A stretch of DNA of 64,000 nucleotides from Rhodamnia argentea (lineage: Eukaryota; Streptophyta; Magnoliopsida; Myrtales; Myrtaceae). The notes beneath the pieces were generated by a model that worked only from the letters and a program-made list of their open reading frames with translations, had not been told where the DNA came from and did no database searches. Shown here in pieces: positions 1 to 11,148 of this stretch. The position numbers and the translations under genes are program-made. Each line of letters opens with the position of its first letter. Position 1 is the first letter of the stretch. The stretch spans positions 29,084,934-29,148,933 of the forward strand of contig NC_063151.1 of assembly GCF_020921035.1 (NCBI RefSeq), written 5' to 3'.

Positions 1-3000
1 AAAACCGTGAAAATTACCATCTGAAGGAAAGGAAATAGATGGTAGGAGGAGTGACTACCTCTAATATCACCACCAATTGATCACAGTAGAGACCCTTTTC
101 GTCTCCAGACAGCATCTCAGTGATATGAAGAAGGGCAGATAATAACTATGAAAACATGCCGCAGTGCTCCACCAGATGATAAGCCGTCTTTCGCAATCCA
201 ACTGATTTTCTAACTATCTGCATGAGATGAAGATTTCGTTACTGCCATATCAATAACCCGATATGAATTTTCCATGGCTCAGCAGGAGAAAATAGACCTA
301 TCCAGTAACGCATGACTCGTTCACGTTACCTGAAGAACGAGTTCTTTGGACTAATTATCTGAAAATGGAGAAGCATAAAGGATTAGCAGATTCTCGAAAA
401 TGGAGTTGCTCATAAAAACCGGGGCATCCATCTACGCCAAGAGCCACATATACAAGTCACGATATCCAAATTCTTTCAGCTCGGAAATTGACAGAGCTAT
501 TCCACAAAAGCTCATGGAACAGCAGTACAGACTATAGATAGTTAAATAAAGCATCAGGTTACAACGCTTCAATTTAACATAAAAGAAACACACACAAAGA
601 AAAACAACCTGCTTTGAAGCTTAAGCACGAAAGAAATTCATCATTTACCTTTCATATTTATCCTGGAAGAGCTCATCAAGAGTTTACTGAGTGTCTAATA
701 ATGATCATTTGATGGATCCAATAATATTAGAGATGCCTCTGCTGCAAAGACGGCAATAACAGAAGGAATTCTTTGCCAGGGTTCTTCAATCCCATTTTGC
801 ACATAGTTCAACAAGAGACGAAGGTGAACGATGTCCTCTTTTGTTTTTTCAGTGTCATACAGAGCAACTAAGTTGGATTTTACAGATAATGACTATAATA
901 AGACACATAACTCATACAAGTGGAAATTGCTAGTACAATTTCAGAGATCGCAGCTGCAGAAGAGATACCGTTACCTCTAAAGCAATCTTGAAACTGGCGA
1001 GAGTTTGATAAGCTAATTTCCTTATCCCATCATCAGGTGAAGATAAGCAGGAAAAAGCAACAGCTAGCAATCCTAGACCAGCAAACTCCACAGGCTTAAC
1101 CAACAGAAAGTTAGGACAAAAATAGATTCATAATTAGCTGTCAAATAGTTAGCAAAAGGAGGAACCATGTCATGGAAAAGACAAGGCTCAGATGATTAAT
1201 GTAATTGCAGACATACCACATCTTTAGAGTTGTTAATCTGGACCTTGTTCAAGAAAGAAGGCTCTTCACGTGCGGCTCTATCATATGAAATCCAATACAG
1301 TCAATACACATAACTTGGGATCAATAGGAAGATTTTCCCTAAATTGCAGTCTCCGGTATTCATCTGTTTCAGTATTGATCATGACATCAGATGACACGTT
1401 TTGCTCCAAATCCCATACTTTCGTCACTTTCAAGGCAGCACTTCCCCACAGCTTATTTGTATCAGTGAGTTTTTACCAACTCTGATCCACCACTGCAGTC
1501 TCTCTCTTGTAACAAGTTGAATAACTCAAGATCACTTTCACCAAGAGTCGCGCCATAAGAATACAGAATAAATGAATGCAGTCGTTGAAAATTTATACCA
1601 TCCGCATTTCCCAAATCAATTTCTCTGCCACAGCCATTGAAACTGAAATGAATCAGAATTCTGAGCAACTGGAGAACTTCAAAGCCTCTTTATGCTATGC
1701 TTGTTTGATTCTTGATCTCTTTTGTTGATGTCGGAAACTCGATTTCTGCGATGAACAGCAACTGACCAAAGAATGCTGGACATGGTCTCAAAAATGCTCC
1801 AAGATGTAAAGAATGTTATGACTTGGGGATAGAGTGCAATATAGCAGCTGCAGATACGGCACCCATGAAAATTGCCCCTTGCACAGTAGAGTTAAATATT
1901 CGTAAGTTCAAAGATATGGGATCCTCAAACCTATAGAGAAGAGAGGTTCTCATCAACTGTACCATGAATGGAATTAACTTCAACTGAACAAGATAACCGC
2001 ACATCCCCGTAATCAACTAGAAAATGCTTCTCAACATCAACTCTTCCAAATATTTGTACAAAGATTCACATTCTCCGTTTTTCTCCTTTTCAAAAGTAGA
2101 ATCTACATGGAATCTTTTAACAATCTGCTTCCGAGAACTCTTCAAATTGCACAAAAATCGCATCCTTGATGACTCCAAACCTGCTTTTATAACCTGAGAG
2201 TTCTCGTTTGGTGCTTTTTTTTTTCAAAGACAGCATATGATTGTCGCTGAGAAATAACAACATCCTACATAACAATACCTTCGCCAAAACTCCATTTATA
2301 AGATTCAAAATCTTGTTAACTGAATGAGAATTTAAATCCCTCCAATCACAATCTAGATTATGACTCTCACAATCCAGTAAAACTGAGTCAAATAGCTCCA
2401 TTTGCTTCTTAATATCCAGGGCATCGGCGTCCAAGAAAAAGTGATGATGTAACATGTGAACTGCTTTCCCACGAGAACTGTTTTTCACAAAATCGAGGAG
2501 TTCGTCTGTGGACAATATTGTGAACTCGCCGTACCCTTCCTGAAATACAAATTTGGACACAAAACTTTTCTATTCACGGAAACCGTGTAAGAGAATACTG
2601 GAGTAAAATAGAGGTATATATCTGAAATTCCAGTATCACTGCTTCCCATATCTCAAAAAAATTGAATTCATGAATGACAAAGCAGTTGGCAGGAGCATCA
2701 GAAAGTCCTCATCTGAAAGACCTCTTCAAGGGCTCTTTTACTTCAGATTGCCCTCAGGAGTTAGAATACCTGAAAGCATGCACCCAAAGATTGACAGATG
2801 CAGAGGGCTCAACTGAATAAGCAGAAACAAAACTTTAGCTCTCATCATACTCATCCCACTAATGCAATGAGAAACCATCTGCGTTGGAGTGCTCACTCTC
2901 AAAAGTACAGAACTCAGAGGATGTACATTAAGATGAGGTGCAGACTTCAGTCGGCAGGTGGCGGTAATAGCTTTCAGCAAACAAATATCAGTAATATCTG

Positions 3001-5219
3001 TTTCATAAAGACTGGAAAGTCGAAATACTTTCAAATAAATATATTCAATAATATCAGCATTAAAATTTTGATCTCTAGTCCTCCAAAATGAATCATATTG
3101 TGATCTTTTCTCGGTTTGCTGCTGCAAATATACCGAGAGATTCAAAAGCATTGGCAGCAAAACGACATCCAATATAAACAATAGATTTCCGGCAGGATTC
3201 AGAGATTGTTGTGTCGTTTATGTTAATTATATGGAACACAGACCAGCTTGAACATCTCAAATGGGGATATAAGACAATTCAAAGTATTCAGAGCATGATA
3301 AGTTGGCAGGAGGGTCTGAAGTTTTGTGTCTGAATGTACAGATCAAGCAGATTCTTGAACCCAATAAGAAGCCTATGTACCAGAGATTCAAAACCCTTCA
3401 CAAGTTGTCTAGTTGCACCAGTTTCCACATTGATAAAGGAGGGGCGATTCTCAACTAAAGACAAGAAAAAAGCAGAAACTGTTTCCAGTTAACCAAAGCG
3501 ACAGAAGTCTATCTCAATAGATCTTTTACTGGATAAATCAAAGGTTGCGACGAAATTTTCCATAACATCTTCCCTGGCTAACATCTCATTGCAGCCCATC
3601 GGACAGGTCAAGGATACCATCAATGAGGGGTGAGAGAAGATGCATCCAGCTGCTTCTTGGACATAGTCTGGTAACGGGACAAGTTCATCCTTCTCTAAAA
3701 AACCGCTATTGAGTTTTGAATTCAATAGTAGAGACAAAATGTGATTTAGTAGACTAATGCAGATCCCAAAAGATTTTCTGAGTTGAACTAATGGCATTCT
3801 TTCTGTAGACAGTTGTAGCTGATGTATCCAGAATAGCACAAGGTGTATATAGGAAAGGAGGCATTCAAGGTAGGCTTTTTGCAGGAGAAACTTACTGATT
3901 TCCAAAGAATCTGCTAAAAACGGGTCATCAAAGCACAAAATTGCAGGAAACAGCACATGGAAAGGTGTCTGCCTCAACAAGAAACTAAAAGCAGCAGAAG
4001 AAGGACCTGTTTGGTTTAGCATTTACAAAAGACTTTGGGGCTCTCAAATTCCTTGGCCAAATGCAAATAGCGTTTGTTTTGTTTTTTGCTCAACTTTGAG
4101 ACAATGCAATTGCATTTCCAAAGGCCCCTAAAGGCCTTTAGCCCACTTTGAAAAGTTGTATTTTCGGGATGCAACTACTTTTTTTTTCTTTTAACCTTGT
4201 CACTCCACCTGCCACCACCCGTCACCATCGCCGCCCACCGACCACCCCGGCCACCCGCCGACCACTGCCGTAACCAACCACCACTGCCGTAACCAACCAC
4301 CGCTGCCGCCACCGACCACCGCGGTCACCCCCGTCACCATCGCCGACCACCACCGCTGTTGCCGACCACCACGACCGCCGCAGTCACTGACCACCACCGT
4401 CGCTGACCGCGGAGGTCCTGCCGCCGCCGCCGCCGCCGCCGCCGTCGCCGCCCATCAATCGCCACTTTTTTTTCAAGTAAAAATACTTTATGAAGTATAT
4501 TTTTCACCAAACGGTATTTACGTCAAAGTTGCTTTTCAATATATTTTTAAAATACTTTACTGCTTGCATTTTGAAAAAGGATTTAGTCCAAAGATATTTA
4601 CATTTTCTCTTTGCAAAATGCTGAACTAAACAGGCCAGAAGATTCACTTGCATCAGTGCCACTACCCAGAATTCAGTTCTTCAGAATGAAAAGATTGGCT
4701 GCAAACCCAACCAGCATCATCTTTTCTGCCTTCAGAACCGACATTGACTAGAACCATTTTCACAGCTCTAATAACCATTTCAGGCCATAATCTCAAAAAA
4801 AATCTGCGAGAACATCTTCAGCAATCTTTTCTCCACTAATTTCAAATCCGCCTTCATCCATCATAACTGCAACCAGGAAAAAGCACCAGAAAAATCAGTT
4901 ATTCCGAGTGACAAAAAAGAAAATTGCGCAACAGAACCAATCAAAAAGAAGAAGAAAAATCAGAAGGAATGCAGGATTCTTGTAGAATGAGCATGCGCAT
5001 AACACCCGAGACGTCCCAAAGAAAACCCAAAAGAACATGGACATAGACCAGAAGTTTAACCTGAGAAAAGCTCGTTGGCCACGTTTCGGCTGAAGCGCGT
5101 AGAGTATGCCATTATAGTGGTTAAACAGGGCGAGGAAGGAGCGAGGAGAAAGACAAGACGATGAGGAAGAGAAAGACAGACTTGGCTTCACAAGTCTGAT
5201 CGACTCTCTGAGCTTCAAG
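1..5219 (-). pseudogene. URB1 / EMB2788-like nucleolar pre-ribosomal protein, C-terminal part, decayed
   Basis: Functional family members help build the 60S ribosomal subunit in the nucleolus. Exons read in order down the minus strand: about 5063-5217, 3984 to about 3300, 2560-2117, a part near 1880-2010, 1668-1470, 1430 to about 1225, about 1088-975, 820-645, 540-330 and 230-50. Family-like stretches include HPSLMVSLTCPMGCNE, SYGATLGESDLELFNLL, FRENLPIDPKLC, KPVEFAGLGLLAVAF, NSSVNFRAERIW and YHLVEHCGMFS. The reading frame is broken repeatedly. In-frame stops lie at 3489-3491 (TAA), 695-697 (TAG), 457-459 (TGA), 351-353 (TAG) and 146-148 (TAG). Frameshifts lie near 3300, 1285 and 430. Many splice sites survive. 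The full family protein is about 2,500 residues, but only the C-terminal portion fits before the neighbouring RBP45 gene, so the copy is also 5'-truncated. The first exon has no ATG. Similarity was judged by eye. Confidence 0.8.
4003..4635. mobile_element. MITE (hAT-like) with CCG-rich core, in an intron of the URB1-like pseudogene
   Basis: The ends are inverted repeats: the left end reads ggacctgtttggtttagcat and the right end reads atgctgaactaaacaggc. A partly matching direct repeat (cagaaga) flanks both ends, which is the size expected for an 8-bp hAT target duplication that has decayed. The arms contain further inverted sequence, with a fold-back of caaaggcccctaaaggcc type. The core at about 4200-4450 is an imperfect CCACCG/CCGACC trinucleotide-like repeat, unusually GC-rich. 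A second copy with the same ends lies at 24641-25079. No transposase is encoded, so mobility would depend on an element elsewhere. The host intron's acceptor is at 3985-3986, only about 18 nt from the element's end. Confidence 0.8.
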
Positions 5220-6166
5220 TGCTGCGTTTCAGGGAGAGAGAGGGAGGGAGAGAAGGCGCGGCCGGGACGGAGGTGGAGGTGGAAGAAAAATAGGAATGTG
5301 GCGGGGGAACACGGTGGAGAGCAAATCTGTAATTCCGCATGAAAAGAGTTGAAAATTGCATATATTGTCTCAGAAATATTGAGTTTTTTTTTTCCTTTTT
5401 GGTCGATAGACAGAAATATTGACCAACCCCGAAATAATTTCTGAAAAGAAATATTTTTTTTAATTCTGTTATTAAGAACATAAAAATAATTTTTTTTACT
5501 TATTATTTTTGCTCTAAATCTATTCTCAATCTATTTTTGGGAACATAAAAGTTAATTAAAGTTATCAAACAGATTTCTGTTTTTTTTCCTATTTCCCTAG
5601 AACATAAAAGTTAGTTGAAGTTACCAAAAAGATAAAAAATGACGTCATAATTGAATATACAGTTCGCGGAAGCGAACATTCATAATTTTTGGATTAAAAA
5701 AAGTAATTAATTCATGTTCCTTCTAAACTCCGTCGCAAGAGAGAAACATTAGGAAAATTTAAAAAATACTGAAATCCAGCAGAAAAAATCACCAAAAAAT
5801 TATATCCAGTTGGAATTTAATTTGGTGATAATGTGAGAATAGAATTCAGGAAATTAGTTTTTATTTTACAGATATTTTAATGGTCATAGATTAATGGAAA
5901 AAGTATATATTTACGTAAATGTCCCGCAGGTACGAAGAAAATCGTGACTATAAAAGCCCTCGCCAGCCCATCGACATCCTTCTCTCTATGCCCGCTCTGG
6001 GATTGGGATCTCTCAAATCCTGCGTCCCTTCTAGGGTTTCTTCTAGCGTCCCCTCTCTGTCTCCTCCTTTCTCTCTCCTCGTCAACCACCCCTCCCAGCC
6101 CTAACCTCGCACTATTAGGGTTTCGAATCCCTCGGTTCTCCAATCTCTCGGCCTCTTTCCGTCGCC
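5220..6166. promoter_or_regulatory. Head-to-head intergenic region of the URB1-like pseudogene and the RBP45 gene
   Basis: About 950 bp separate the two divergent units. The RBP45 side has a clear TATA motif (tataaaa) at 5949-5955, placing transcription start near 5980. This leaves a CT-rich 5' UTR of about 185 nt that contains the plant 5'-UTR motif agggtttc twice (6031-6041 and 6116-6124). The pseudogene side has a GA/CT-rich stretch at 5225-5260 in the position of a 5' UTR or an old polypyrimidine tract. The middle (5330-5900) is AT-rich, with no ORF worth calling. Transcription start is inferred from motif spacing only. Confidence 0.55.
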
Positions 6167-8457
6167 ATGATGCAGCAGCCAGTTCCGGGAGCCGTCCCCG
6201 ACCAGCAGCAGTACCAGCAGCAGCAGCAGCAATGGATGATGATGCAACAGGCCCAGCCGGTCCCTCCGCCGGTGGGTTGGACCCCGCAGCCGGTCCCGCC
6301 GCCCGTGTCGGCCCAGGCGCTGGCCGCTGGATCCGCCGAGATCAAGTCGCTTTGGATCGGCGACTTGCAGCCTCACATGGATGAGAGCTATCTCCTCAAC
6401 TGCTTCGCCCACTCTGGAGAGGTAATATGGATTTGTCGCTTTGGTTTGTCCTAGCTTGCCTGCCTCGAATGTCTCGTTTTTCCTTTCTGTGCTTCTGTGC
6501 TGAAGGCTTATCTTTTCCTTTGGTAGGTAGGGTCGTCTTCGAACTGTTTCCATACGTCTTGAGTAGAAAAATTGCAGATCATGTGTTGGATTTTGAGATT
6601 TTTGAGAGCTAGGCCGCGTTCCCTAGTATGTGAACAAGAACTTGGTTCACTGTGTTAATTTCTCAATTGACAGAATTAACTCTGTCCACTTTTCATTGTT
6701 TTGTCTGTGAAATCCTGTACCGAATCAAGAATTCCCAAATGTACTTTACTTAAAAACAAATTGAAATCTTCCCGTTTTCATTTGTGATTAATTTTTTTTT
6801 TTTCACTTTCTAAACTTGCCGTTAGCTTTTATTCTGGTTACATTTTCTGCATATCAGAATATACCAGTAGACTCTGTACTCTTATCTGGCCTTCCTACAA
6901 TTTAAGTGGACATGAGAATGTTGCTTCAGACTGATGGGTGGGTGTCCGATGAATCTTGGACCTCTCTATCCGTTATTTAGCAGCTTAGATTTCTAGACAA
7001 CCTGTTATGGTCTCCACCATTCTCTTCTAGCTACTACAGCAATCTGATAGCTGTTTACTTAATTGGCTCTCTCAGGTTCTTTCGGCTAAGGTGATTAGAA
7101 ATAAGCAGACTGGTCTGCCCGAGGGTTATGGTTTCATTGAATTTATGACCCGCGCTGCAGCAGAGAGGATTTTGCAGACGTACAATGGCACATTGATGCC
7201 AAGTTCTGACCAGAATTTTCGGTTAAACTGGGCTACACTTGGTCCTGGGGAGAGGCGTCAAGATGAAGGTCCTGACTATACAATCTTTGTTGGAGATCTG
7301 GCTGCTGATGTAACAGATCACACACTGCAGGAGACATTTAGAGCTCACTACCAATCTGTGAAAGGTGCCAAAATAGTTATCGACAGGACAACTGGCCGTT
7401 CTAAGGGCTATGGGTTTGTTAGGTTTAGCGATGAAACTGAACAGTTGCGGGCCATGACTGAAATGAATGGCATGTATTGTTCTTCACGCCCCATGAGGAT
7501 TGGGCCTGCTGCTAACAAGAAGCCTATTGCTACTCAGCAATATCAGAGTGGTATGTATTATGGCCTGTATAGGTGTTGATGTTGCTCGCTTACAGTTACC
7601 TTATGCACTGTTGTGGCTTATTGATTATGATGATAACAGTTTGACATGTTTTATGATGATTTGCAATTTTACTTCAGAGTTTCACTTTGTTGAAGTTCTA
7701 AGCTGAATATGCTTGATGCGTCAATTAGAGGTGAATTGTGTGAAAGGAATAGTCAACTTTGAAGATGAGAGGAATTTACATCGTTTCCTCAGTACTTACC
7801 TTTCTAAAATTGGGCGCATTTAATTCTAGAAAACATTCAAAAACTTATATAAAACTCATGTTCTCTTAAAGCAGGACGCCAAGAGGCTCTCATTTTGGAG
7901 GGCCTGGAACTGATTTCAGCTGAAATGATTCCACTTTAATGCGTGGCCTCATTTTAGGTCAGTTATTTTGTTTATGTCGCGAGTTCTATCAATTACCTAG
8001 TAGCATTATCAATGCTACAGTTGGATTTACTTCACGCTATTGCTCACTAGGTTATCGGTCAATTTAAATTTTTACCGCTTTTATGAAGTTAATTCAATGG
8101 AGTACTCCCTTTAGATTATGGTATTCTACAATGCGGTAGCCTTCTTTTGCGCTTTTAACATAATGTTGTCTTTGACTATTCATGTCACTAGGAATTACGA
8201 GGACCAGTTTGTCTTTTCTTACTCGGCATTACTTTTCTTTTGATTCATTTGTTACTAGGACATTGAATTGGTAACATGAAAGGACTTGCCGAAGAGACTG
8301 GGTGTGGACTAATTATCCCATCAATCTGCTGTTTTGAAGTGGGATGATCTCTATGTCTCTTTGAATTTATTGCTTTTAATGTGCATATGAGGGATCTTTA
8401 TTTGTGGGAGCCCCTAACATATTCCTTCTTTGTAAGATGTGCCTGTGTGTGCATGTG

Positions 8458-8490
<33 letters not shown>

Positions 8491-9714
8491 GTTGCCTGTC
8501 TGAAGTGTTACATGATCCATCTGGGGTTTCGTGAATAGCAAATTGGCCATACATGTTTGTACTGATCAAAGCATTGCAACATCATTGCTGTGGTGGCTAT
8601 ATTTGGCTCAATTTGAGTGCATGAATCTCTCTCTGTTTTGAATGTTTGTTTCCCGTGGTCTGGAGTTCACAGCTAATCTCTCCTGAAAGATAATTTCATT
8701 GCCAAGACTTTGAAACTTCTGTGTTGCCTAGCTAGATAGGATTGACTGTGTTCTAGTGTGTATGATCACATTTACATGTCCGTTGCAGCATCTTACCAGA
8801 ACAGTCAAGGAAACCAAGGGGAGAATGATCCAAATAATACAACTGTGGGTAGTCTATTATTACTGCAAGATTTTTAACATAATACTTCCTGTTCTTAACT
8901 TATGGTCTTTTTGGAGCTTAGATATTTGTCGGTGGTCTGGATCCAAGTGTATCAGATGACCTTTTGAGGCAGGTATTCAGTCAGTATGGAGAGTTGCATC
9001 ATGTGAAAATTCCACCTGGCAAACGTTGTGGTTTTGTTCAATTCACAAGCAGGTGATTACTTGGTTTCTTTTCCCTCTTTTCCCCTCTGGATATTTCACG
9101 TGATTTAATTTGTGTACCTACTCATTTCAGAGCTTGTGCTGAGCAAGCCTTGTTGATGTTGAATGGAACCCAGTTGGGAGGACAAAGCATTAGACTCTCA
9201 TGGGGGCGGAGTCCTTCGAACAAGCAGGTAACTGAGCTTTTTGACTTCTTCAAGGAAGCAGGTTGATGGCTATAATGGATATGGAAATGACAGTTGGTTT
9301 GTAATTTAGGCTCAGCCAGAGCAGGCGCAGTGGAATGGTGGAGGATATTATGGATATCCACAGGGATATGAAGCGTATGGATATGCCCCCCCTGCCCAGG
9401 ACCCTAGCATGTTCTATGGAGGCTATGCTGGGTATAATTATCAGCAGCCCGTAACCTACCAGCAGCCACAGCAGGTAACTGCATTGACAACCTTTGTGGC
9501 TTTTGTATAATACTTGTTTGATAATTGGGTAAGGTTTATACTGATGAGTATACTTGACAAGTTTACAAAAATCATCAAAATAAGTTCATCGTACTTTGGA
9601 ATTACTCTTGTATGTAATAGGATTTACCTTCTCATCAGAAGTAAATAGTACAGAAGTTATTTTGTATAACTTCCACCATTTTCATCATGGGTTATGTTTG
9701 CATTGGTGCAGTGA
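6167..9714 (+). CDS. RBP45: RBP45/RBP47-type three-RRM poly(A)+ RNA-binding protein
   Basis: A nuclear hnRNP-like protein that binds oligouridylate-rich and poly(A)+ RNA. Seven coding exons: 6167-6421, 7076-7550, 8789-8844, 8922-9052, 9131-9227, 9310-9474 and 9712-9714. They total 1,182 nt (393 aa), all introns GT-AG, open throughout. Residues 1-55 are Gln/Pro-rich. RRM1 has RNP2 LWIGDL (62-67) and RNP1 GYGFIEF (102-108). RRM2 has IFVGDL (155-160) and GYGFVRF (196-202). RRM3 has IFVGGL (263-268) and CGFVQF (298-303). The tail is Gln/Gly/Tyr-rich and ends YQQPQQ. Length and domain order match plant RBP45. The last coding exon contributes only the stop codon TGA. Intron 2 is long (1.24 kb) and carries an AT microsatellite. 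Which RBP45 paralogue this matches cannot be told by eye; adjacency to an EMB2788-like copy suggests RBP45C. Confidence 0.93.
8460..8488. repeat. (AT)n microsatellite in RBP45 intron 2
   Basis: About 14 uninterrupted TA/AT dinucleotide units lie inside the longest intron of the RBP45 gene. They are likely length-polymorphic. No other function is visible. Confidence 0.9.
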
Positions 9715-11148
9715 TGCTCCTCACATGATGGAAGTATGAGCTGGCGATGTACCACCCTGATGCATTTTGGAGTGAGGTTGTCTCGGATTTATGGCGGTGG
9801 TTGGCCTGTGGAGATGGTTTTATGCTATAATTACTATGCATTTGTTTTGTGCTTTGTATGTCGGAGTTCATGGCCGTTGTTTTCTATGGATTAAGTGTGC
9901 TAAGATGACGCAGTTTACTGTTGACATATATTCCTGATAGTAATGTTATTGTTTACCAATTATTGTGCAATTTCTTTGCCTGGTATTGGCCCTTTTTTTA
10001 ATCATATTTTATGTGATGGAAGCGGAATAATTCTTTCCCGGGTTGCAAAGTAGTGCATCTTTAGGTTTGACAAATCGGAACAAGGACTAGGGATGTTTCA
10101 TGTAGCGACATGGAGGCTGAGATTATCTTGTGTATGGTTTGTGGGATGGCAATTATATCTTTTGTAGACTCGTCGTTGACCATATACATACCGAATCTCA
10201 GTATGGTCCATGTGGGTCCTAAGCGGAGATCGATCATGGTCAAGAAGATTCTGTTAACAGATTGTCTTTTTGAATGGAGAAGTTTGGCCAATTTTTATAC
10301 TGTACATAATATACACACACTTTCTGTCTCTCCTCCCTGTATCTCTAGCAATGGCTTGTCGGAATTGATATCGATTTCTATATAGGTCTTTCATCGAAAG
10401 TCTTGTAGCCTAGGAATGAAATTTTTCAAGCTGACAAGACCACACCCAAGTTTGTCTTTTGGCGCCCCATGGTGAGGACAAGTTATAGTACGTGAAAAAG
10501 TGTTACCTGTGAAACGCGACCTTTCGACATTCAACCAGCTTAACTTGGTCATATTATTGACTAGCGGTTCACGTGTTGGGCAGCAGCGAAGATGATTGAG
10601 TGACGTGCATGCCATTAAGGCAAGAAGTTATATATGAGAGATTGGCCGTCCCGCCGTCAAATCTAAATTTCAATTCGGAAGCTAAATAATCAACCCCATT
10701 AAACCGCTCGCATGCTGATTGTTACACAAATCAGCAAAGACTGGAAAGTCAAAAGGACGGTCCAGATTCTCCAGGAAAAAGAACAATTATTGAACTTTAA
10801 AATATGCTTTGAGATAGTTGGACAGCCAACAGGAAAAAAAAAATGCGAGACTTAACGACAAAAGGACTTCGACCCAAAAAGAAAAAAAAAAGACAAAAGG
10901 ACAGAGCTTTTGAACTAGGAGCTACTGCTAGAAAAAGCTGTCTCCAATTTTTAACCACGTTGAATTCTCTACATCTTTGACCAGCGCTTCAAGACATATT
11001 GCAGAATTAAGTGAATAAAGTCTAAAAAGCGGCAATACCTAAATCTAGACCTAAAGAAAGTTAGGAGTACACAATTACTAAAGCTGTTATTTTGACAAAA
11101 GCACTGGTTACCCCCACCAAATCTCCCTCATCTCCTGTCAGCTCAATT
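9715..11148. other. Tail-to-tail spacer between RBP45 and the AT-hook gene
   Basis: This holds the 3' UTR of RBP45 (roughly to 9,990) and the 3' UTR of the AT-hook gene on the other strand. In between, 10000-10950 contains only short ORFs with no recognisable similarity. I see no transposon ends, RNA gene or tandem repeat. Confidence 0.6.

Noticed and set aside
5944..6553. Minus- and plus-frame ORFs (146-150 codons) over RBP45 exon 1 and leader
   Set aside because: Overlap a well-supported RRM-protein exon in the wrong frame; composition artefacts.
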